A DNA stretch of 37,937 bases from Microcaldota archaeon (lineage in GTDB: Archaea > Micrarchaeota > Micrarchaeia > Micrarchaeales > CABMGC01): NCBI GenBank assembly GCA_021851065.1, contig JAJZJQ010000014.1, forward strand, positions 1-37,937, read 5' to 3'. Positions 7,248 to 15,980 of the stretch are shown here, piece after piece. The notes beneath the pieces are model-generated. The model made no database searches. It was not told the origin of the DNA and saw only the letters and a list, made by a program, of their open reading frames with translations. The position numbers were made by a program, and so were the translations under genes. How positions within the stretch are numbered: the stretch's first letter is position 1; every line of letters begins with the position of its first letter.

Positions 7248-8183
7248 ATGAAGATACTTCTTCAATTTCCAGAGGGGCTAAAGCAGCAGGCGCTCATGCA
7301 CGCAAAGAAACTTGAGGCCGAGGGAAACGAGGTTGTGGTGTCGGCAACTCCCACCTTCGGCGCATGCGACCTTGCAATCGACGAGGCGCGCAACGTGAAG
7401 GCGGACAAGATAGTGCACTTTGGCCATGCGGAGTTCCACCACGTAGACTTCAACGTCGAATATGTCCCATACGACATAGACGCCGACATGCAGATACTTG
7501 ACAGGGCGCTTGAGCCTCTCAAGCCGTATTCCCGCATAGGCCTTGTGACAACGATACAGCACATGCACCAGCTGCCCAAGGTGGCAGATTTTTTCAGGGA
7601 GAATGGAAAGACGGTGGTTATGGGCAAGCCTTACGGCTTCGCCAAGCAGCGCGGCCAGATACTGGGATGCGACGTTGGAAGCGCAACCAGCATAGACCGC
7701 GATGTGGATGCGTTCGTCTATTTTGGCGGCGGAATGTTCCATCCGCTAGGCGCTCTACTCATGACTACAAAACCATTCCTTGTAGTAGAGCCTTTCCAAG
7801 GCTCTGTCGAGTTCATTGACAAATACAGGGATGTGTACCGCAAGAGGAGCCGTGGCAAGATGCTCGCTTCAGCCGATGCCAAGAATTTCGGCATACTTGT
7901 GACAACAAAGAACGGCCAGGCCAACATGGCCATGGCAAGGATACTAAAGGCCAAGATAGAAGGATCGGGGCTTAGTGCCGCTATCCTGGTATCTAACACA
8001 TTCGACTTCGACTCGATAAACAACATGCTAGAGTTCGATGCCTTCGTTAACACTGCATGCCCGAGGATATCGATAGACGACATAGACCGCACGCGAAAGC
8101 CACTCCTCAGCGCCAACGAGCTCAACGAGGTGCTCGCCATCAAAAAGGAGCTTGCAGCAAGCCCAGGCAAAACGCTAGCATAG
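7248..8183 (+). CDS. dph2: Diphthamide biosynthesis enzyme Dph2
   Basis: Archaeal Dph2 is a radical-SAM-like [4Fe-4S] homodimer that transfers the aminocarboxypropyl group to a histidine of elongation factor 2. The three cluster cysteines are visible in the expected spread: FGACD (C40), LGCDVG (C141) and TACPR (C271), numbering from the ATG at 7248. The frame is open far upstream (to 6993), overlapping idi, but MKILLQFPEGLKQQA is the usual family N-terminus, so I start there. At 311 residues it has normal size. A purine-poor leader precedes it. Confidence 0.93.
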   Translation: MKILLQFPEGLKQQALMHAKKLEAEGNEVVVSATPTFGACDLAIDEARNVKADKIVHFGHAEFHHVDFNVEYVPYDIDADMQILDRALEPLKPYSRIGLVTTIQHMHQLPKVADFFRENGKTVVMGKPYGFAKQRGQILGCDVGSATSIDRDVDAFVYFGGGMFHPLGALLMTTKPFLVVEPFQGSVEFIDKYRDVYRKRSRGKMLASADAKNFGILVTTKNGQANMAMARILKAKIEGSGLSAAILVSNTFDFDSINNMLEFDAFVNTACPRISIDDIDRTRKPLLSANELNEVLAIKKELAASPGKTLA

Positions 8184-8190
8184 TCTGTTC

Positions 8191-8697
8191 CTACACTGCA
8201 GTGGCCAGGGCCTTTGCCATCATCACATAATAAGGCCCTCCGCTTGCCGTGGTGTACTGGGCCCATATCTCAGCGCTTGTCTGGTATGCCGGCGGAACCC
8301 TGCCTATCACATGGCCCTGCTGGCTGAGCAGGGGCATTGCGACTGTGTCGGGCTGGTTGTCCCCAATATTGGTTGCCACTGCATCCTTGCCTGATATGAA
8401 ATAGCTTGCGTTAGGGGTCTCCCCGGAGTAGCCGTTCCATTCTATGGCAATTATATTTGCGCTAATCCAGGTATTCTGCGTAACCTGCACAAGGGTAGCT
8501 GTTATGTCTCCAGTCGAATTGCTGTAAACCAGCCCCTGGCATCTGAATCCCGGCTGCGTGAGACACTCAGTGCTCTCAGCGCGCGAGTTCATCAGGCCAA
8601 AAGAATAGACCACCAGCACTATAATTATTACAGCTGCTAGAAGTGCGATGAATATTCCTGTCATCTTGCGCTCCATGATGACTTGCAGTTTAGCCAT
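8191..8697 (-). CDS. Pilin-like secreted protein, diverged member of tandem trio
   Basis: 168 residues from the ATG at 8697, chosen because GGGGAGT sits just upstream; the frame extends to a TTG at 8712. The N-terminal hydrophobic helix (GIFIALLAAVIIIVLVVYSFGL) is preceded by a basic stretch (MERKM). It is followed by CLTQPGFRC, the CxxxxGFxC pattern shared with the next two genes, and then a beta-rich body ending in an EIWAQYT segment also found in them. Unlike its neighbours it lacks the AMEYLMTYGWAIL helix start. Probably a surface or pilus-type subunit; the exact role is unknown. Confidence 0.7.
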   Translation of the reverse strand: MAKLQVIMERKMTGIFIALLAAVIIIVLVVYSFGLMNSRAESTECLTQPGFRCQGLVYSNSTGDITATLVQVTQNTWISANIIAIEWNGYSGETPNASYFISGKDAVATNIGDNQPDTVAMPLLSQQGHVIGRVPPAYQTSAEIWAQYTTASGGPYYVMMAKALATAV

Positions 8698-8739
8698 TGT
8701 AAAACTCCCCAATAGAGAATCGAATAGATATCATGTTCA

Positions 8740-9300
8740 TTATGTTGCCTTTAGACTCACTGTAGCAACCTCTGCATATAAGAATCCAGCGTTTCCGTTT
8801 ATGGTATACTGCGCCCATATCTCTCCAGCAGCATTTGTCCCTAGGTTTAGCGGGGTGTTCAGCCCAAGCGGCGCAGCCACCGGTATGGCGCTAGCTCCAG
8901 AAAGCGTAATAACAGACCCACTCTGCACTGCTCCTATTGCTACATAATTGCCTGGGGTAAAGACCTGCGGTATCGCGCTTGATTGCTCGATTACCTGCGG
9001 TATGAACATTATATTTGCAGAGACCCAGTCTGCCCCTGTCTCCTGCCCCATCTGAATGCTCAGTGTGCCAGTCTGGTGGCTGAACTGCGGGCTGCCGCAC
9101 TGGAATCCTACCTGGGCTCTGCATGTACTTCCAAGGGGAGATCCACTGAATAAGCCAAGCGAGAATAAGGCTATAATCACTATTGCTATGAATAGGATGG
9201 CCCAACCGTAGGTCATCAGGTACTCCATTGCAGCCTGAAGTTTGTACACTTTCTTTATGCTGGCAGCAATCCCGATAGAATCTTTGGTTCCTGCTGCCAA
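8740..9300 (-). CDS. Class III signal-peptide pilin-like protein
   Basis: 186 residues. The motif KLQAAMEYLMTYGWAIL is the class III (type IV prepilin-like) signal, where a peptidase cuts before the conserved Gln and the hydrophobic helix drives assembly. It is followed by CRAQVGFQC and a beta-rich domain with EIWAQYT and a late LYAEVATVSLKA. The frame starts with TTG at 9300, which a TATA-like TTTAAATTT near 9330 supports as a leaderless start; GTG at 9249 (VYKLQAAMEYL) gives a shorter leader. Second of three paralogues in a row; likely subunits of one cell-surface filament. Confidence 0.75.
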   Translation of the reverse strand: MAAGTKDSIGIAASIKKVYKLQAAMEYLMTYGWAILFIAIVIIALFSLGLFSGSPLGSTCRAQVGFQCGSPQFSHQTGTLSIQMGQETGADWVSANIMFIPQVIEQSSAIPQVFTPGNYVAIGAVQSGSVITLSGASAIPVAAPLGLNTPLNLGTNAAGEIWAQYTINGNAGFLYAEVATVSLKAT

Positions 9301-9411
9301 TGTCTCATCCTATCCATACCTTAAAATGGTAAAAATTTAAAGCCCAATGCTTCCATAGCACAAGCTAAATTATCTATGAAAAAATAAAGAAAAAGAAGAA
9401 AGCAGCACTAT

Positions 9412-9930
9412 TTATGCTGCCTTCAGAGTTGCTGTTGCCATCTCTGCGTAGTAGAAAGCAGAGCTGCCTGCTACAGTGTACTGCACCCAAATGGTTCCTG
9501 CAGCTGTGTATCCCACTGCCGGCATAGTGGTAAGTACTATGGGGTAGCCTGCAATAGTGTTTACTACTGGTATTGTAGCTGTAATGATCTGGCCGTTATT
9601 CACTGCGCCTGCTACAAAATCATTCTGGGCGCTGAATATAGATCCGGATATCTGTGTGGTAGAAACACCTTGCGGTACGAATATTATATTGGCGCTAGTC
9701 CACCCAGTTCCACTGTTCTGACCCATTGTTACTGAAAGTTGGCCAGTGCTGTGGCTGAAGACCGGGCTTGTGCACTCAAAACCTGACTGTGGCAGGCATG
9801 TGGTGCCTAGCGGAGATCCGCCTAGTATTCCTAATGAGAACAGTGCAACCATAACGACTGCTATAATCAATATGGCCCAACCGTAGGTCATCAGGTATTC
9901 CATTGCGCTTTGCAGCTTCATATTCTTCAT
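9412..9930 (-). CDS. Class III signal-peptide pilin-like protein
   Basis: 172 residues, with an ATG and a short basic leader (MKNMKLQ) before AMEYLMTYGWAILIIAVVMV, the class III prepilin-like signal and assembly helix. It also has CLPQSGFEC and a late IWVQYTV and YYAEMATATLKA, closely matching the gene at 8740. An AT-rich TTTAAATAC lies about 40 bases before the start. The last genes of the trio may be transcribed from their own promoters because gaps of 43 to 111 bases separate them. No pilus ATPase or prepilin peptidase is in the window. Confidence 0.78.
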   Translation of the reverse strand: MKNMKLQSAMEYLMTYGWAILIIAVVMVALFSLGILGGSPLGTTCLPQSGFECTSPVFSHSTGQLSVTMGQNSGTGWTSANIIFVPQGVSTTQISGSIFSAQNDFVAGAVNNGQIITATIPVVNTIAGYPIVLTTMPAVGYTAAGTIWVQYTVAGSSAFYYAEMATATLKAA

Positions 9931-9974
9931 GGAGATTCCCTATAACTAGTAAACCATAACCATGGATTAAGTAT

Positions 9975-10565
9975 TTAAACCTTGCTGCCACGTCCCTCGT
10001 GCGAAAGATGCGCAAGTTCGTTCATGACTCCCTCAAGCTGTATGCGTGCGGAGTCCTGCTTGCGCCTGAAATCAGGGAGAATGGATCCAGAAAAGCGCAT
10101 ATGCAGCGTGGAATCATATATATCCGCCATTATATCGTAATAAGACCTTGCATTATCGTATCTGCCTTTCCTTATCGACTCTATGGCCTCCCGTTTAAGC
10201 TCTCCAACCACATCCATGAGGCCTAGCAGGTACGGCACCTCGGTCTCACCGATCTCAGCCATCCTTGGCATCTTCATTCCTGCCAGTATCCCGTGCAGCA
10301 CCATGGCCTCTGTATATTCCTGGTGCGCCTGCAGCGAGTAGTACTCGAAACCTTTCTGGGCATCAGAAAGAGCATTTTTCATTTTTTTGAGATCCAAAAG
10401 CATGGCGTCAGCGCTGCGCGGTCCCTTGGCGTGCATAAGCGCAATGGCCTTGCCTGCGGTTCTTATGAGCTCCCGCGACAGTTGCATCACCCTGTCCCTG
10501 CTGGATTCGAGATCTGCAACCTTCTCCTCTATCTTCCTAAGGTCTGCAAGCATCTTATCAGCCAA
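9975..10565 (-). CDS. Translin-family protein
   Basis: 196 residues, all-helical. Translins form ring-shaped oligomers that bind and in some cases cut single-stranded nucleic acids. Family marks are the N-terminal helix with ESSRDRVMQLSRELIR, the central GYYSL/HQEYTEAMVLHGIL region, EVPYLLGLMDVVGELKREAIESIRKG, and the C-terminal YYDIMADIYDS segment with LPDFRRKQDSARI. Catalytic acidic residues of the Trax type are not clearly seen, so a plain binding translin is more likely. The start overlaps the end of the glycosylase gene by 8 bases (10558-10565), indicating translational coupling. Confidence 0.85.
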   Translation of the reverse strand: MADKMLADLRKIEEKVADLESSRDRVMQLSRELIRTAGKAIALMHAKGPRSADAMLLDLKKMKNALSDAQKGFEYYSLQAHQEYTEAMVLHGILAGMKMPRMAEIGETEVPYLLGLMDVVGELKREAIESIRKGRYDNARSYYDIMADIYDSTLHMRFSGSILPDFRRKQDSARIQLEGVMNELAHLSHEGRGSKV

Positions 10566-11403
10566 TGCTATTCATTCTCCCGAAGTGGTATATATACTGC
10601 TGCGCATATCCCTGCCATCCTGGCCATGTCAAGTCTGCAAATTCATGTATCCTTGCAACGCTCTTCTTCCTGCCCTTGAAGTATACCTGCTCAATTGTGC
10701 GCTTTATCCAAACGTCTATCGGAAAAGCCTCCATCTTGCCATATCCGAAAAGCAGTATGCAGTCTGCAACCTTGTCGCCTACGCCGTCAAGCTCCATAAG
10801 GGCATCCTTAGCGCCATCGTATCCCATGCTGTAAAGCCTTTCAGGCTCAAAGCTGTATGCGAACTGCTCTGCAGCGTTTTTTATGTACTTATCCCTAAAA
10901 CCGGTGCCGCATGCCCGTATACTGCCCAGATCTGCCGCGGCTATTGCCTCAGGCCCTGGAAAGAGCCTTGTGCCTCCAAATTCCTCCCCGAACTGGCCCA
11001 TAAGCCTTCCAATTATGCCTCTTATCCTCTTTATGTTGTTGAACTGAGAGATTACGAAACAAAGCGCAGTCTCCCATGGGTCATTGGCAGTAACGCGCAT
11101 GCCCCTGCATCTGCCTATTGCGTCCAACATGAACTTATCTGTTCCTATGGCTGCATACGCCTTATCCATGTTGGTTTCGATTCCAAGCCTGCGCACAACT
11201 TCCTTGCCTGCGCTTGCCTTCGTGTAATTCCCCTCAAAAAAGTAGCGCAATCCAGTGCCGCTAAACCTGACGTCGATCCTGCCCTTTTGGGTCGTGTAAA
11301 CCAGCTTCTCGATCCCATTGCCCGCAGAGTATCTGGAATGAAAAGTAAGCGGCTGCCCGCTTTCCACGGTGTGCCTAAGGCTGAAATCAGCAACTCGCAG
11401 CAT
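10558..11403 (-). CDS. ogg: 8-oxoguanine DNA glycosylase, OGG1 type
   Basis: Bifunctional glycosylase/AP lyase that removes oxidised guanine. 281 residues from the ATG at 11403 (a TTG two codons earlier extends the frame). Seen: SQFNNIKRI, matching the substrate-contact region of OGG1; the helix-hairpin-helix LDGVGDKVAD with the catalytic Lys (about 211); and FPIDVWIKR with the active-site Asp (about 230). The N-terminal domain (about 1-95) is the OGG-type beta fold. The start shares a palindromic TATA box with the divergent glycosyltransferase. It is coupled to translin downstream; an oxidative-damage role fits the sodN gene elsewhere in the window. Confidence 0.92.
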   Translation of the reverse strand: MLRVADFSLRHTVESGQPLTFHSRYSAGNGIEKLVYTTQKGRIDVRFSGTGLRYFFEGNYTKASAGKEVVRRLGIETNMDKAYAAIGTDKFMLDAIGRCRGMRVTANDPWETALCFVISQFNNIKRIRGIIGRLMGQFGEEFGGTRLFPGPEAIAAADLGSIRACGTGFRDKYIKNAAEQFAYSFEPERLYSMGYDGAKDALMELDGVGDKVADCILLFGYGKMEAFPIDVWIKRTIEQVYFKGRKKSVARIHEFADLTWPGWQGYAQQYIYHFGRMNSIG

Positions 11404-11437
11404 AAGCAAATCCTCAAAGCACTACTCTACTTCAAAC

Positions 11438-11445
11438 TTTATAAA
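11438..11445. promoter_or_regulatory. Palindromic TATA box between ogg and the glycan locus
   Basis: TTTATAAA is self-complementary, 35 bases from the ogg ATG and 33 from the TTG of the GT2 gene, so it may serve both directions. Confidence 0.45.
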
Positions 11446-11477
11446 CATCCATCTACGATAACTATCCGGGTCATACA

Positions 11478-12536
11478 TTGGCAAAGAGGCTCTCGGTGCT
11501 CATATTCTCAAGGGACGACGCCGCAAAGGCCATTGCGCTGGCAAAAGACATATACGAAATAGCAGACGAAATTGTCCTTATAGATTCGAGCATGAAAACA
11601 ATCCACAGCAAGCTGGTATCTGCGAAAGCCAGGATGGGTCTTGCGAAACTCAGGATATATTATGCCATACCGCTAGGCTACCCTGACCCGCTTCGCATGT
11701 GGGCGCTTAAGAAATGCACAAACGGCTGGGTTATGCTTCTTGACACTGACGAGAGGCTTAGCCCAGCCCTCAAATCCGACCTTCATAAGATCATAAACAA
11801 AGCAGGATCCCAGGCGCTGTCCATAAGGCGGTACGAGGAAGTCGGCAGGGGATTTCGCGGGTCGTTCACCAACTGGCAGACAAGGCTATTCAAGAAAGGC
11901 AGTGTTACTTTCAAAGGCATAATACACGAAGAGCCTGCGATTAACGGCCATATAGAGAAAATAACGGGCAGCGAATACTACATAGACCATGTTGCCGAGC
12001 TGCGGGGCAATGCCGCATTCGGATACTCCAACATGGAGAAATTCCTGCGGATGTCGTACAAGGATTACAACCTAAGGCTGATAGACTATTTCTATAAAGT
12101 TACAGTACCGGACAGGCAGGACCGCGCAGGTGCAGGAGGCGCAAGCCTAAAGACGCTGCTTACCCTATACGAGAAGCTGGGGCTAAAGCACGCAGGGGAA
12201 GAGGCGAGCCATTTTGACTATTTCATGTTCTATTACCTCATGGCAGTTGCAATGTACCTGAAGAAGCGCAGGATAAGCGGCGTATTCAGTGGTCTTGTTG
12301 ATGCAGGCAAGGCTCTTGCAAAGGTCAAGGCATGGCAGAGGGAAGAAGACGCCACTGAAAGTTTTGAAATATCGAAGATACTGTACAAAGAAGGCCTTAT
12401 AAAGTTCCTTGAGCTTGACAAGGATAGCACGATAAAGTGGCTCAACAAAAGATACTCTGCACAGAGGGGCGGAATAGGCCTTTTAATCGGGCTTCTGAAG
12501 CTCAGGTACGAGAGGGGAAAGAGATGGATGGAGTGA
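11478..12536 (+). CDS. Glycosyltransferase family 2
   Basis: 352 residues with a TTG start just after the shared TATA box. The GT-A fold is shown by the opening LSVLIFSRDD, the IVLIDSS strand and the nucleotide-sugar/metal motif LLDTDER (about 89-95), with FTNWQTRLFKKGSVTFKGIIHEEP afterwards, a phrase found in WaaE/KdtX-like transferases. The C-terminal third (from about 200) is helical and of unknown role. First gene of the glycan locus; acceptor and donor are not readable from the sequence. The following GT4 gene starts 25 bases after its stop. Confidence 0.82.
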   Translation: MAKRLSVLIFSRDDAAKAIALAKDIYEIADEIVLIDSSMKTIHSKLVSAKARMGLAKLRIYYAIPLGYPDPLRMWALKKCTNGWVMLLDTDERLSPALKSDLHKIINKAGSQALSIRRYEEVGRGFRGSFTNWQTRLFKKGSVTFKGIIHEEPAINGHIEKITGSEYYIDHVAELRGNAAFGYSNMEKFLRMSYKDYNLRLIDYFYKVTVPDRQDRAGAGGASLKTLLTLYEKLGLKHAGEEASHFDYFMFYYLMAVAMYLKKRRISGVFSGLVDAGKALAKVKAWQREEDATESFEISKILYKEGLIKFLELDKDSTIKWLNKRYSAQRGGIGLLIGLLKLRYERGKRWME

Positions 12537-12561
12537 GGATACTAACACGGGTCAGACTAGT

Positions 12562-13626
12562 ATGGATATAGCTCTGGTCAACGGGATAAGGCCGATGCCT
12601 GGCAGCGGCGACGGCATAACCGAGTATGCGTACAACATGTACCTGCAGCTTAGCAGGAAGAACCGCGTCAAGCAGGTGTACTCGATAAGCCGCTCAAAGA
12701 AGAACGACATCTCAGGCCTGCTTAAAATTAACTCAGAGCTCAGTGCAAAGGTAAGGAATGCAGTTCATATGAGTCCTGACATTGTTCACATAGTCAACCA
12801 GGAGGTCGGTTTTGCCGCTGCGGTTTCAAAGTCTTCAAACAAAAAAACGCCAGTAATAACAACTATACACGATGTATCTCGATTTGGGAAAGGTCTCCAT
12901 CGCGGTCTTATGCAGAGGGCATACAATGCGATGGTACAGCGTAGCATACTGCAGGCAGTCATACGCTCAGATTTCATCATCTTTGATTCCAGCCAGACAA
13001 TGCTTGAGGCAAGGAAACTATTTGACCTAGGCGATCACTCTGTGGTCAACATAGGGATAAGCAAGAGATACTCCATTCCTATCACTGCAAAGAAGCGCAA
13101 TACCTTTACTGTGGGATATATCGGCTCTTTCGCATACCATAAGAACGTGATAATGCTTCTTAGGGCAGCCAAGGCGATGGGTAATTCAGGTACAAAGTTT
13201 CTAATATATGGGGTAGGGAACGAAGCGAGAACCCTTTCAGCGTACAAACAAAACCATAGTCTCTCGTGGGTGAATCTAAGCGGATTTGCCAAGGAGAGCA
13301 AAAAAATTGCAATATATGATAATTTTGACGTGCTAGTCTTCCCAAGCCTATACGAAGGTTTCGGACTGCCGATACTGGAAGCCCAAGCACGAGGATTGCC
13401 AGTTATAGTCTACAAGTACGGTAAAATACCAAAGGAAGTAAAGAGGTTCTGTTTAGAAGCCAAGGATGAATTTGAAATGGCACACCTGATAGGAGATATT
13501 AAGCTGAATGGGTACAATAAAGCGCTGAGAAGCAGATCCATGGCATACGCGCGCAGCTTTACTTGGGAAAAATGCACGAAAGAGACAATGAATGCCTACA
13601 CCATGGCAAGAGAAGGGATACAATGA
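12562..13626 (+). CDS. Glycosyltransferase family 4
   Basis: 354 residues, GT-B fold. The N-terminal half binds the acceptor; the C-terminal half has VGYIGSFAYHKN and the donor-binding PSLYEGFGLPILEAQARGLPV, containing the EX7E motif typical of GT4. It sits second in the glycan locus and its stop overlaps the ATG of the acetyltransferase (ATGA), so the two are coupled. It resembles the GT4 gene at 26789 in the last domain, including the closing RSFTWEKC, suggesting related acceptors. The sugar is not identifiable. Confidence 0.88.
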   Translation: MDIALVNGIRPMPGSGDGITEYAYNMYLQLSRKNRVKQVYSISRSKKNDISGLLKINSELSAKVRNAVHMSPDIVHIVNQEVGFAAAVSKSSNKKTPVITTIHDVSRFGKGLHRGLMQRAYNAMVQRSILQAVIRSDFIIFDSSQTMLEARKLFDLGDHSVVNIGISKRYSIPITAKKRNTFTVGYIGSFAYHKNVIMLLRAAKAMGNSGTKFLIYGVGNEARTLSAYKQNHSLSWVNLSGFAKESKKIAIYDNFDVLVFPSLYEGFGLPILEAQARGLPVIVYKYGKIPKEVKRFCLEAKDEFEMAHLIGDIKLNGYNKALRSRSMAYARSFTWEKCTKETMNAYTMAREGIQ

Positions 13627-14288
13627 ACCTTGAAGACCTGGCATATTCTGTGTATGCCGATGTGTGCATGATATTTGGCGGATTCGTCGACTTCATCTAT
13701 AAAGTGCTATATGGCATAAATTATCCGAAGTCCCACTTATATCTGAGGATGCCTCCATCCGCATTCAAAAGCCTGTGTTTAGGCGAATATTCAGTATCCA
13801 ACAGTATAATAGAGGTACAGAACGTCAGGGATAACAATTTCTCATTATATATTGGGAAATATACCCACATAGGCCGCAACCTGCAGATATTGCCAAGCGG
13901 GGTGCACACCCCAGAAATGGTCTCTAATAACATAAGCCCGCATCCGAATCCTGCCGCCAAATCAGTATGGATAGGTCATGATGTTTGGGTTGGTAACGAC
14001 GTCAAGATTATAGGTAACAAGGTAATAGCGTCTGGAGCGGTCATAGGCGCTGGCGCGATAGTCACAAAGGATGTAAAGCCCTACGAGATAGTTGCAGGAA
14101 CTCCAGCAAGGCACAAACGCTACCGATTTGGCGAGTCAATTATCAAAGACCTATTAGTGATAAAGTGGTGGGACTGGGATGAAGAAACAATAAAATCTAG
14201 GCAGAGCAAATTCTGCAATCCAGCGCTCTTCTGCAAAGAGTATTCGGCTAGAACCGCCGGCAGACCACACGTGCGAAGCAGACGATAG
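13623..14288 (+). CDS. Left-handed beta-helix acyltransferase
   Basis: 221 residues starting at the ATG overlapping the upstream stop; an upstream in-frame Met at 13563 lies within the GT4 gene and is rejected. Hexapeptide repeats form a left-handed beta helix (IGKYTHIGRN, VWIGHDVWVGNDVKI, VIASGAVIGAGAIVTKDV) and the chain ends with the IVAGTPARHKR cap seen in CatB/xenobiotic-type acetyltransferases. H in PSGVHTP is the likely catalytic His. In a glycan locus it most likely O- or N-acetylates a sugar residue or sugar nucleotide. It lacks a membrane segment, so it acts in the cytoplasm. Confidence 0.83.
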   Translation: MNLEDLAYSVYADVCMIFGGFVDFIYKVLYGINYPKSHLYLRMPPSAFKSLCLGEYSVSNSIIEVQNVRDNNFSLYIGKYTHIGRNLQILPSGVHTPEMVSNNISPHPNPAAKSVWIGHDVWVGNDVKIIGNKVIASGAVIGAGAIVTKDVKPYEIVAGTPARHKRYRFGESIIKDLLVIKWWDWDEETIKSRQSKFCNPALFCKEYSARTAGRPHVRSRR

Positions 14289-14386
14289 TATATCTATATA
14301 TATTCGGGGCAGTTATTGCTAATATTGCATATTCATGCAAATCAAATCTGCGCTATCTAAGGCAAACGCAGCTAGATTGTGATAAT

Positions 14387-14953
14387 ATGGACAAGCAGCA
14401 GGTCGGGAACTACATCGCCGAAGGGGTTAGGATACGTAAGCTAGTTAACGTGGATGAGATCTATGAGATAGGGCTTGAGATGGCGCAGCGCATGATAAAT
14501 GGCAGGGGCACCTTGCTGATATTCGGCAACGGGGGAAGCGCAGCAGACGCGCAGCACATAGCAGCCGAATTCTCCGGCATGTGCGAGAGGAAAGACCGCG
14601 GACCGCTATCTGCAGTTGCTCTTACAACCAATACCTCATCGCTTACGGCTCTCTCAAACGATTTTGGATATGACGAGGTATTTGCAAGGCAGATGCGCGG
14701 AACAGCCGCAGAGAAGGACGTAGTTATAGGCATATCCACAAGCGGCAACGCCATGAGCGTGATCAAGGGCATGGAAGAGGCCAATAAGATAGGATGCTTC
14801 ACAATAGCGCTTACTGGAAAGACTGCCGGAAATTTGCGCGGCAAGGCGGATAGGATAATAAGGGTTGACAGCACAAGCACACCATTGATACAGGAAGTGC
14901 ACATAACAATAGGGCACATCCTCTCGAAGATAGTGGAGGATCTGATAGAATAA
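14387..14953 (+). CDS. gmhA: Sedoheptulose-7-phosphate isomerase GmhA
   Basis: First step of heptose nucleotide synthesis: sedoheptulose 7-phosphate to D-glycero-D-manno-heptose 7-phosphate. 188 residues, one SIS domain. The phosphate loop GNGGSAADAQH (47-57) and E61 in AAEF, and the later STSGNAMSV, are followed by IQEVHITIGHIL with the catalytic His, as in GmhA of Gram-negative bacteria. This pattern separates it from other SIS isomerases. It is the first of a pair with hddA (10-base gap). A 98-base AT-rich gap with TATATATA-like runs separates it from the acyltransferase. Confidence 0.9.
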   Translation: MDKQQVGNYIAEGVRIRKLVNVDEIYEIGLEMAQRMINGRGTLLIFGNGGSAADAQHIAAEFSGMCERKDRGPLSAVALTTNTSSLTALSNDFGYDEVFARQMRGTAAEKDVVIGISTSGNAMSVIKGMEEANKIGCFTIALTGKTAGNLRGKADRIIRVDSTSTPLIQEVHITIGHILSKIVEDLIE

Positions 14954-14963
14954 TGTTGATTTT

Positions 14964-15980
14964 ATGGCAGGGGAAAACAGGGTTGTCATTACAAGGACAC
15001 CTTTTAGGATAAGTTTTGCAGGAGGAGGCACTGACATACCCGAATACTACAAGAACTACGGCACCGGGGCCGTTGTAAGCGGGGCCATGAACAGGCATGT
15101 GTTCCTTGGCGTACACAAATATTTCTTCGAGAACAGCATAAGGCTGCACTATGCCAAAGTGGAGACCGATGTTACAAACATAAACGAGCTTCATCATCCA
15201 TCTGCCAGGGAGAGCCTAAGGATGCTTGGCATAAGCAAGGGCATAGAGATCTCCACCATAGCAGACATGCCTTCGCATGGGACTGGGATAGGATCAAGCA
15301 GCTCATTTGCCGTGGGGCTGCTCCACGCCCTGCACGTATGGAAGGGAGAAAAAGTCACGCAGAGCCAGCTTGCCGAGGAAGCCATACACATAGAGCGCGA
15401 GGTGCTAAAGGAAGCTGGAGGCAGGCAGGACCAGTATGTTGCAGCTTACGGCGGTCTTCTGCTAATGGAATTCTTCAAGGATGACACGGCAAAGGCAAGG
15501 CGCATAGAGATAAATCAAAAAGACTTCAGGGAGCTTGAACGCCACCTGTTGTTCATGTATACCGGAAAGGAGCGCAGCTCAAGCGCTATACACGCAAAGC
15601 AGGCATCTGCTGCGCCGGATCACATGGATTCCTACAAGAAAATGGCGCAGCTGGCATACGATCAGTGCGAAGCCCTGGAAAATGGGAAATGGCAGGAAAC
15701 AGGGAGACTACTGCATGAGAACTGGATGCTCAAGAAGACCCTGGCAGGGGGCATAAGCGACCCTTATCTTGACAGAATATACGATACCGCAAGGAAGAAC
15801 GGGGCCCAAGGGGGCAAAATCATGGGAGCCGGGGGCGGCGGATTCTTCCTGTTCTTCGCAGAGCCTGAAAAACACCAGCAGATAATAGACTCTGTTCCCG
15901 AGCTAAAGCACGAACCTGTAGGCATTGATCCCGAAGGGAGCAAAGTGATCTATAGCCAGGGTAATCCTGCAAGCCTATAG
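14964..15980 (+). CDS. hddA: D-glycero-D-manno-heptose 7-phosphate kinase HddA
   Basis: Second step: phosphorylation to heptose 1,7-bisphosphate. 338 residues, like bacterial HddA (about 340). GHMP kinase features in order: ITRTPFRISFAGGGTD at the start, the ATP loop MPSHGTGIGSSSSF (about 94-107), GGRQDQYVAAYGG, and the C-terminal MGAGGGGFFLF. The GRQDQY phrase and the companion gmhA favour heptose over mevalonate or galactose. Its stop overlaps the convergent gmhB stop by 6 bases (15975-15980). Confidence 0.88.
   Translation: MAGENRVVITRTPFRISFAGGGTDIPEYYKNYGTGAVVSGAMNRHVFLGVHKYFFENSIRLHYAKVETDVTNINELHHPSARESLRMLGISKGIEISTIADMPSHGTGIGSSSSFAVGLLHALHVWKGEKVTQSQLAEEAIHIEREVLKEAGGRQDQYVAAYGGLLLMEFFKDDTAKARRIEINQKDFRELERHLLFMYTGKERSSSAIHAKQASAAPDHMDSYKKMAQLAYDQCEALENGKWQETGRLLHENWMLKKTLAGGISDPYLDRIYDTARKNGAQGGKIMGAGGGGFFLFFAEPEKHQQIIDSVPELKHEPVGIDPEGSKVIYSQGNPASL

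Noticed and set aside
10387-11562. 391-codon open frame on the plus strand
   Set aside because: It lies opposite the translin and Ogg genes, which match known families motif by motif. The translated shadow has Cys/Leu-rich composition and no recognisable domain.
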